A stretch of 26,217 nucleotides of DNA from an uncultured Clostridium sp. (lineage in GTDB: Bacteria; Bacillota; Clostridia; Lachnospirales; Lachnospiraceae), in NCBI GenBank assembly GCA_900541315.1, contig UQJF01000030.1, positions 1 through 26,217 of the forward strand. The letters run 5' to 3'. Below are positions 22,038 through 26,217 of the stretch, piece by piece; position 1 is the stretch's first letter; every line of letters starts with the position of its first letter. A program made the translations under genes and the position numbers. The notes under the pieces were generated by a model. It saw only the letters and a list, made by a program, of their open reading frames with translations. It ran no database searches and had not been told where the DNA came from.

Positions 22038-23762
22038 ATGCTGCGCAACATGTTCAGAAAAACGTATACAAAAATAGATACCAAATACAGACCGGTAAGC
22101 CAGGAAGGGGAAGAACCATCTATCCCGGAAGGTTTATGGCGCAAATGCAATAAATGCGGACAGCCGATCTATGTGGAAGACGTAAAGAACAATTATTATG
22201 TATGCCCCAAATGCGGCGGCTACTTCCGTGTTCATGCTTACCGCAGGATCGAAATGCTTACGGATGTGGGAACCTTTGAGGAATGGAATAAAGAAATGCC
22301 ATTTTCCAATCCTTTAGACTTTCCTAACTATGAGAAGAAGGTAGAAGCAGCCAGAGAAAAATCCGGCCTGAATGAAGCTATTGTCATTGGAAAGGCAAAG
22401 ATCGATGGAAATCCTGCTGTTGTAGGTGTGTGCGATGCCCGCTTTATTATGAGCAGTATGGGGCATGTAGTGGGAGAGAAGATCACAGAGGCAGTAGAAC
22501 GTGCTACAAAGGAAAAGCTTCCGGTGATCCTGTTTGCCTGCTCCGGCGGTGCCAGAATGCAGGAAGGAATTGTTTCCCTGATGCAGATGGCAAAAACTTC
22601 CGCAGCCTTAAAACGCCACCATGAAGCAGGACAGCTGTTTATCAGCGTCCTTACTGATCCGACTACCGGAGGCGTGACCGCAAGCTTTGCAATGTTAGGC
22701 GATATCATCATTGCAGAACCAGGTGCACTGATCGGTTTTGCCGGTCCAAGAGTTATTGAGCAGACCATTGGGCAGAAGCTGCCGGAAGGTTTCCAGAGAG
22801 CTGAATTCCTGTTAGAGCATGGCTTTGTAGACATGATCCTTCCAAGAAAGGATCAAAAGCATGTGATTGGACAGATCCTTTACATGCACAGAAAACATGA
22901 TATGGCTGTGGAAAAAGATGCTGTAAAAGCAGATACTGCTGTTAATGTATCAGAAGCCCGTCAGAAAAAGGAAAACACAGAAAAGAGTGCCTGGGATACA
23001 GTTCTCCTTTCCAGAAAAGCAGACAGACCAACGGCTTTAGATTATATCAACTCTGTTTTTGATGAATTTATAGAATTTCATGGCGACCGCTGCTTTAAAG
23101 ACGATGGTGCTATTGTAGGCGGTATTGCCATGTTCCATGGCATGCCGGTTACAGTTATCGGACAGCAGAAGGGAAAGAACACCAAGGATAATATCCGCCG
23201 TAATTTTGGTATGCCATCCCCTGATGGTTATCGCAAGGCACTGCGTTTAATGAAGCAGGCGGAAACCTTTGGACGCCCCATTATCTGTTTTGTAGACACA
23301 CCAGGAGCTTTCTGCGGACTGGAGGCAGAGGAAAGAGGTCAGGGCGAAGCCATTGCAAAGAACTTGTTTGAAATGTCTTCTTTAAAGGTTCCGGTGCTTT
23401 CCATTGTCATCGGCGAAGGAGGAAGTGGCGGTGCTTTAGCTATGGCAGTAGCAAATGAAGTGTGGATGATGGAAAATGCCATTTATTCCATTTTATCACC
23501 GGAAGGTTTTGCGTCTATTCTTTATAAAGACAGCAAAAAAGCCCCGGAGGCAGCCAGAGTGATGAAGGTAACAGCAGCTGACTTAAAGGAACTGGGGCTG
23601 ATCGAGAGGATCATTCCAGAGGAAGAACCGGCAAATACAGATACTTTGTACCGCATTGCAGGCTATATGGACCGGTCTATAATCGGATTTTTTGAAAAGT
23701 ATTTGAAACTGTCCGGAGAAGAGCTGGCAGAACACAGATACGAAAGATTTAGGAGAATGTGA
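22038..23762 (+). CDS. accDA: Fused acetyl-CoA carboxylase carboxyltransferase beta-alpha (AccD-AccA)
   Basis: A 574-residue protein that joins both carboxyltransferase subunits, which transfer CO2 from biotin to acetyl-CoA to make malonyl-CoA. Residues 1-290 are AccD, with the zinc ribbon Cys37/Cys40 and Cys56/Cys59 and the [11 protein letters not shown] oxyanion segment (167-177). Residues about 291-315 are a charged linker. Residues about 316-574 are AccA, with the [13 protein letters not shown] segment, the [19 protein letters not shown] core and [10 protein letters not shown] (459-468). The AccA N-terminal helices are shortened. I chose ATG 22038 with AAAGGAAG at 22023-22030; ATG 22017 has no ribosome site. 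The frame is continuous through the junction. Confidence 0.93.
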   Translation: MLRNMFRKTYTKIDTKYRPVSQEGEEPSIPEGLWRKCNKCGQPIYVEDVKNNYYVCPKCGGYFRVHAYRRIEMLTDVGTFEEWNKEMPFSNPLDFPNYEKKVEAAREKSGLNEAIVIGKAKIDGNPAVVGVCDARFIMSSMGHVVGEKITEAVERATKEKLPVILFACSGGARMQEGIVSLMQMAKTSAALKRHHEAGQLFISVLTDPTTGGVTASFAMLGDIIIAEPGALIGFAGPRVIEQTIGQKLPEGFQRAEFLLEHGFVDMILPRKDQKHVIGQILYMHRKHDMAVEKDAVKADTAVNVSEARQKKENTEKSAWDTVLLSRKADRPTALDYINSVFDEFIEFHGDRCFKDDGAIVGGIAMFHGMPVTVIGQQKGKNTKDNIRRNFGMPSPDGYRKALRLMKQAETFGRPIICFVDTPGAFCGLEAEERGQGEAIAKNLFEMSSLKVPVLSIVIGEGGSGGALAMAVANEVWMMENAIYSILSPEGFASILYKDSKKAPEAARVMKVTAADLKELGLIERIIPEEEPANTDTLYRIAGYMDRSIIGFFEKYLKLSGEELAEHRYERFRRM

Positions 23763-23765
23763 GAA

Positions 23766-24935
23766 ATGAGTGGGATCAAAGCATTAACAATAGGAGATCT
23801 GGTCCTTAAAAGACCGGTGATCCAGGGCGGTATGGGTGTAGGTATCAGCCTTCATAAGCTGGCAGGAGCTGTAGCAGCCTGTGGCGGCATGGGACTTATC
23901 TCCACAGCACAGATCGGATTCAGGGAACCTGATTTTAAGACTAATTTTGTAGAAGCTAATCTGCGTGCTATCAGACGGGAAATGCAAAAAGCCAGGGAGA
24001 TCGCACCAAATGGCGCTATTGGTTTTAACATTATGGTAGCTACCAGGCATTATGACCTGTGGGTCAAGGAAGCCATTAAATGCGGTGCAGATGCCATTGT
24101 ATCCGGAGCAGGTCTTCCTGTGCGCCTTCCAGAGTATGCACAGGCTGCATATGAGGAAATGAAAGCAGGGATCGCAGATGCAAAGGAAACCTGCGGAGAG
24201 ATCTGCAAACAGGCAGTAAAAAAAGTAAAGCTGGCTCCTATTGTGTCTTCTGCCAAATCTGCACAGGTCATATGCAGACTTTGGGACAGAAAGTATAAGC
24301 AGGTTCCGGACTTTGTGGTAGTGGAAGGACCATTAGCAGGTGGTCATCTGGGCTTTTCCAGGGAAGAGCTGGCAGAGTACGGTGCAGACACCAAAGATGT
24401 GCCAAATACCTACAACCAGAAAGCTTACGATAAAGAAGTCCGCTCCATTATGGAAGTAATAAAGACTTACGAAGAAAAGTACCAGAAGCATATCCCGGTA
24501 GTAACTGCCGGGGGCATTTATACCCATGAAGATGTAATGCATCAGTTTGAACTGGGGGCAGAAGGAGTGCAGGTAGGCACCCGTTTCGTTACTACCGAAG
24601 AATGTGATGCTCCGGATGTTTACAAGCAGGCTTATATCAACGCAAAAAAAGAGGATATCATCATTACCCAGAGCCCGGTAGGAATGCCGGGACGGGCTAT
24701 TTTAAATCCATTTTTGCAGCAGATCAAAGAGGGAGTCCGCCCGGCTATCAAAAGCTGCTTCCAGTGTCTGGAACACTGCGACATCAGGACCATTCCTTAC
24801 TGCATTACACAGGCATTGGTAAATGCAGCGGAAGGAGACGAGAATAATGCCCTTCTTTTCTGTGGCAGCAATGCTTACAGAGCAGAAAAAATCGAAAAAG
24901 TAGATGATGTGATGAAAGAACTGGTAGGGGAATAA
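23766..24935 (+). CDS. FabK-like flavoprotein (nitronate monooxygenase family)
   Basis: A 389-residue FMN-dependent TIM-barrel protein related to FabK and 2-nitropropane dioxygenase. It has PVIQGGMGVG (17-26), His194 in GGHLGF, TAGGIYTHEDV (247-257) and GAEGVQVGTRFV (264-275). It is about 80 residues longer than FabK, with insertions and a C-terminal cysteine cluster Cys331, Cys334, Cys338 and Cys346 (C-x2-C-x3-C-x7-C). It starts 3 bp after accDA, with AGGAGA inside the end of that gene, so it is translationally coupled and probably serves lipid metabolism. Exact reaction unknown; a second enoyl-ACP reductase or a detoxifying oxidase are options. Confidence 0.85.
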   Translation: MSGIKALTIGDLVLKRPVIQGGMGVGISLHKLAGAVAACGGMGLISTAQIGFREPDFKTNFVEANLRAIRREMQKAREIAPNGAIGFNIMVATRHYDLWVKEAIKCGADAIVSGAGLPVRLPEYAQAAYEEMKAGIADAKETCGEICKQAVKKVKLAPIVSSAKSAQVICRLWDRKYKQVPDFVVVEGPLAGGHLGFSREELAEYGADTKDVPNTYNQKAYDKEVRSIMEVIKTYEEKYQKHIPVVTAGGIYTHEDVMHQFELGAEGVQVGTRFVTTEECDAPDVYKQAYINAKKEDIIITQSPVGMPGRAILNPFLQQIKEGVRPAIKSCFQCLEHCDIRTIPYCITQALVNAAEGDENNALLFCGSNAYRAEKIEKVDDVMKELVGE

Positions 24936-24957
24936 TAAGCAGCGCGGTCATCAAAAA

Positions 24958-25006
24958 ACCGGTCATACCTTTTAAATTTTTAAAGGGCATGGCCGGTAAT
25001 TTTTTT
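24958..25006. terminator. Terminator of the fatty acid operon, shared with the convergent gene
   Basis: ACCGGTCAT (24958-24966) pairs with ATGGCCGGT (24989-24997) with one G-U pair, and an inner CCTTT/AAAGG extends the stem. The + strand then reads AATTTTTTT. A run of six A (24952-24957) precedes the stem, giving a T-tract on the minus strand. The minus-strand gene stop codon (24980-24982) lies inside the loop, so the element overlaps its coding end and terminates both genes. Confidence 0.88.
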
Positions 25007-26086
25007 GCCGGAACCTGCATTTTTGGATATGCTAAGCTCTGCCTTTTTCCTGCAAAGAGAACTGAAACTGATACCAAGGACATCTGCTGCCTCCTTAAGC
25101 GTCCCGGTCTGGTCCAAAGCCTGTTGTATATAAGCTGACTCAAATTGGCGAAGGGCTTCTTTTAATGGAATTAAATCCCCTTGCAGCAAATGTGCCGGAT
25201 CTTTGGAATCAGCCGGCTGTTTCCCGGAAGCGGCAGCATTACTTATAGGGCGAAGGATGGACTGGGATTTTGGTGTATGCAGTGGTGTGCAGTGGGCATG
25301 GATAAATGAGTCGATCAGTTCTTTCCGGTTTTCTGACAGACAGATCTGCTGTGCCAGATTGGAAATCTCTCTTATATTTCCCTTCCACTCAAGCCCGCTT
25401 AATGCAGTCAGCTGGTTTTCAGAAATTGGCTGGTTTTCCAAAGGGCAATCATATTCTTTCGAATAGTGTTCTATAAAAAAGCGTAGAAATAAAGGAATTT
25501 CATCTCTTCGCTTTCTTAAAGGAGGTATATGGATATTGGCTACCCGGATCCTGTAGTAGAGATCTGAACGGAAGGTTCCGGCTTTGATCATTTCACGCAG
25601 GTCCTGTCCGGAAGTACAGATAATGCGGGTGTGGATCTCTTTAGCAATAAGGGAACCGATAGGAGTTATATTTTTGTTCTGTAAAAAATGTAAAAGCAGA
25701 GTCTGGCAATGGGGAGAAAGCTCATTGATCTCATCAAAAAGGACTGTCCCATGGTCTGCTGCTTCTAAAAGTCCGGTTTTTCCGCTGGCAGAGGCACCGG
25801 TAAAAGCATTGGGAGAATAGCCGAAAAGTTCAGAGGCAAAAAGCTCCTCTGAAATAGCACTGCAGCTGATCTTTACAAAGGGTTTACCAGATAAAGAACC
25901 ACTTTTCTGGATATATTCTGCCAGAAAGCTTTTGCCAACGCCGCTTTCCCCGTAAATAAGCACAGAAGCCTGATTGTAGGCAAGAAGATTCTTTTTCGTC
26001 CCGGACATATATGAGGCAACGAAGCTGGCGATGGTACTGTAAAGTACTACCGGGCAGAGAACATTAAATCTTACAAACTGCTGCAA
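24980..26086 (-). CDS. Sigma-54-dependent transcriptional activator, PspF-like (no receiver domain)
   Basis: A 368-residue AAA+ activator. It has Walker A GESGVGKS (46-53), a modified GAFTGA loop reading NAFTGA (93-98), Walker B VLFDEI (115-120), arginine-finger region FRSDLYYRI (172-180) and a C-terminal Fis-type helix-turn-helix (LKEAADVLGISFSSLCRKKA, about 330-349). There is no N-terminal receiver, PAS or V4R domain. The frame opens at TTG 26086 and a stop lies 15 codons further upstream; ATG 26008 is an alternative that would clip the AAA+ start. Neither has a convincing ribosome site, so the N-terminus is uncertain and truncation is possible. Target genes are not evident. The gene converges on the fatty acid operon. 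Confidence 0.85.
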   Translation of the reverse strand: MQQFVRFNVLCPVVLYSTIASFVASYMSGTKKNLLAYNQASVLIYGESGVGKSFLAEYIQKSGSLSGKPFVKISCSAISEELFASELFGYSPNAFTGASASGKTGLLEAADHGTVLFDEINELSPHCQTLLLHFLQNKNITPIGSLIAKEIHTRIICTSGQDLREMIKAGTFRSDLYYRIRVANIHIPPLRKRRDEIPLFLRFFIEHYSKEYDCPLENQPISENQLTALSGLEWKGNIREISNLAQQICLSENRKELIDSFIHAHCTPLHTPKSQSILRPISNAAASGKQPADSKDPAHLLQGDLIPLKEALRQFESAYIQQALDQTGTLKEAADVLGISFSSLCRKKAELSISKNAGSGKKITGHAL

Positions 26087-26110
26087 AACATTACAAAACT
26101 CTTACATGCC

Positions 26111-26141
26111 TTGACCTTGGAGCAACTCCAAGGTGTATGCT
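26111..26141 (+). promoter_or_regulatory. MerR-type promoter/operator reading out of the window
   Basis: A -35-like TTGACC (26111-26116) and a -10-like TATGCT (26136-26141) are separated by 19 bp. The spacer is filled by a perfect dyad, ACCTTGGAG-CAA-CTCCAAGGT (26114-26134). The overlong spacer with a central dyad is the hallmark of promoters activated by MerR-family regulators. The controlled gene would lie beyond the window end. The divergent activator gene starts only 24 bp away. Confidence 0.7.
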
Positions 26142-26161
26142 TTCTGCATAAAACAGATATA

Positions 26162-26213
26162 AATGTACTCTCGGAGTCTTTCCTGCACTTGCCTTTGCGG
26201 CCGATTTTCCGCC
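26162..26213 (+). repeat. Copy B of the dispersed 52-bp repeat
   Basis: This segment is 45/52 identical to the reverse complement of 4141-4192, with no gaps. It begins 20 bp after the MerR-type -10 element, so it would be transcribed in the leader of that transcript. It may continue past the window end. An open frame (no stop) runs through it from 26111 to the end, but no coding claim is made. Confidence 0.85.
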
Positions 26214-26217
26214 AGTT

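Noticed and set aside
24936..26217. CRISPR, prophage or defence system near the window end
   Set aside because: No spaced repeat array, integrase, nuclease or toxin-like frame is present; the only gene is the AAA+ activator.

Overview
The window looks like chromosomal DNA from a gut-type Firmicute, most likely Lachnospiraceae (Clostridia). The support is moderate GC, strong AGGAGG ribosome sites, Clostridial codon choice (AGA, GGA, GCA), a FabK-type fatty acid operon, YesM/YesN-type signalling and a holB-ricT-trmN6-rsmI-abrB block. The first 49 bases are not genomic: they are an Illumina Nextera adapter with index. The true contig edge lies just upstream of the first gene, and the promoter of the first operon is missing.

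Region 1 (75-9413, all +) is a putative import and sensing unit. It holds a lipoprotein solute-binding protein, an ABC ATPase and a fused double permease of the iron/phosphonate/sugar-phosphate (Fbp/Afu/PhnSTUV) class, then a phosphohexomutase. A 225-bp structured repeat region follows, then a second lipoprotein binding protein of the same fold, a YesM-type histidine kinase and a compact YesN-type response regulator. I infer uptake of a phosphorylated sugar or related organophosphate, with the second binding protein acting as the extracellular sensor for the kinase, as PgtC does for PgtB.

Region 2 (9442-13770) is a housekeeping block with its own predicted promoter: holB, ricT, trmN6 and rsmI, with an AbrB-family gene on the opposite strand. 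Gene order and orientation match Bacillus subtilis, minus yabA and yazA.

Region 3 (13958-25006) is a complete type II fatty acid synthesis operon: fabH, acpP, fabK, fabD, fabG, fabF, accB, fabZ, accC, a fused accD-accA, and a second FabK/nitronate-monooxygenase-like flavoprotein. A good sigma-A promoter with an overlapping FabT-like palindrome precedes fabH. Internal hairpins follow acpP and accB, and an elaborate multi-hairpin element lies between fabG and fabF. Together the genes convert acetyl-CoA to malonyl-ACP and run the full elongation cycle.

Region 4 (24958-26217) holds a convergent PspF-like sigma-54 activator gene and then a MerR-type promoter/operator reading out of the window. 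The terminal 52 bp are an inverted, 87% identical copy of a segment between the permease and mutase genes.

The most unusual signals are non-coding or dual-use: a 30-bp uninterrupted hairpin that also encodes the signal peptide of the second binding protein, the multi-hairpin fabG-fabF spacer, the dispersed 52-bp repeat, and the direct-repeat-bounded structure before the second binding protein.
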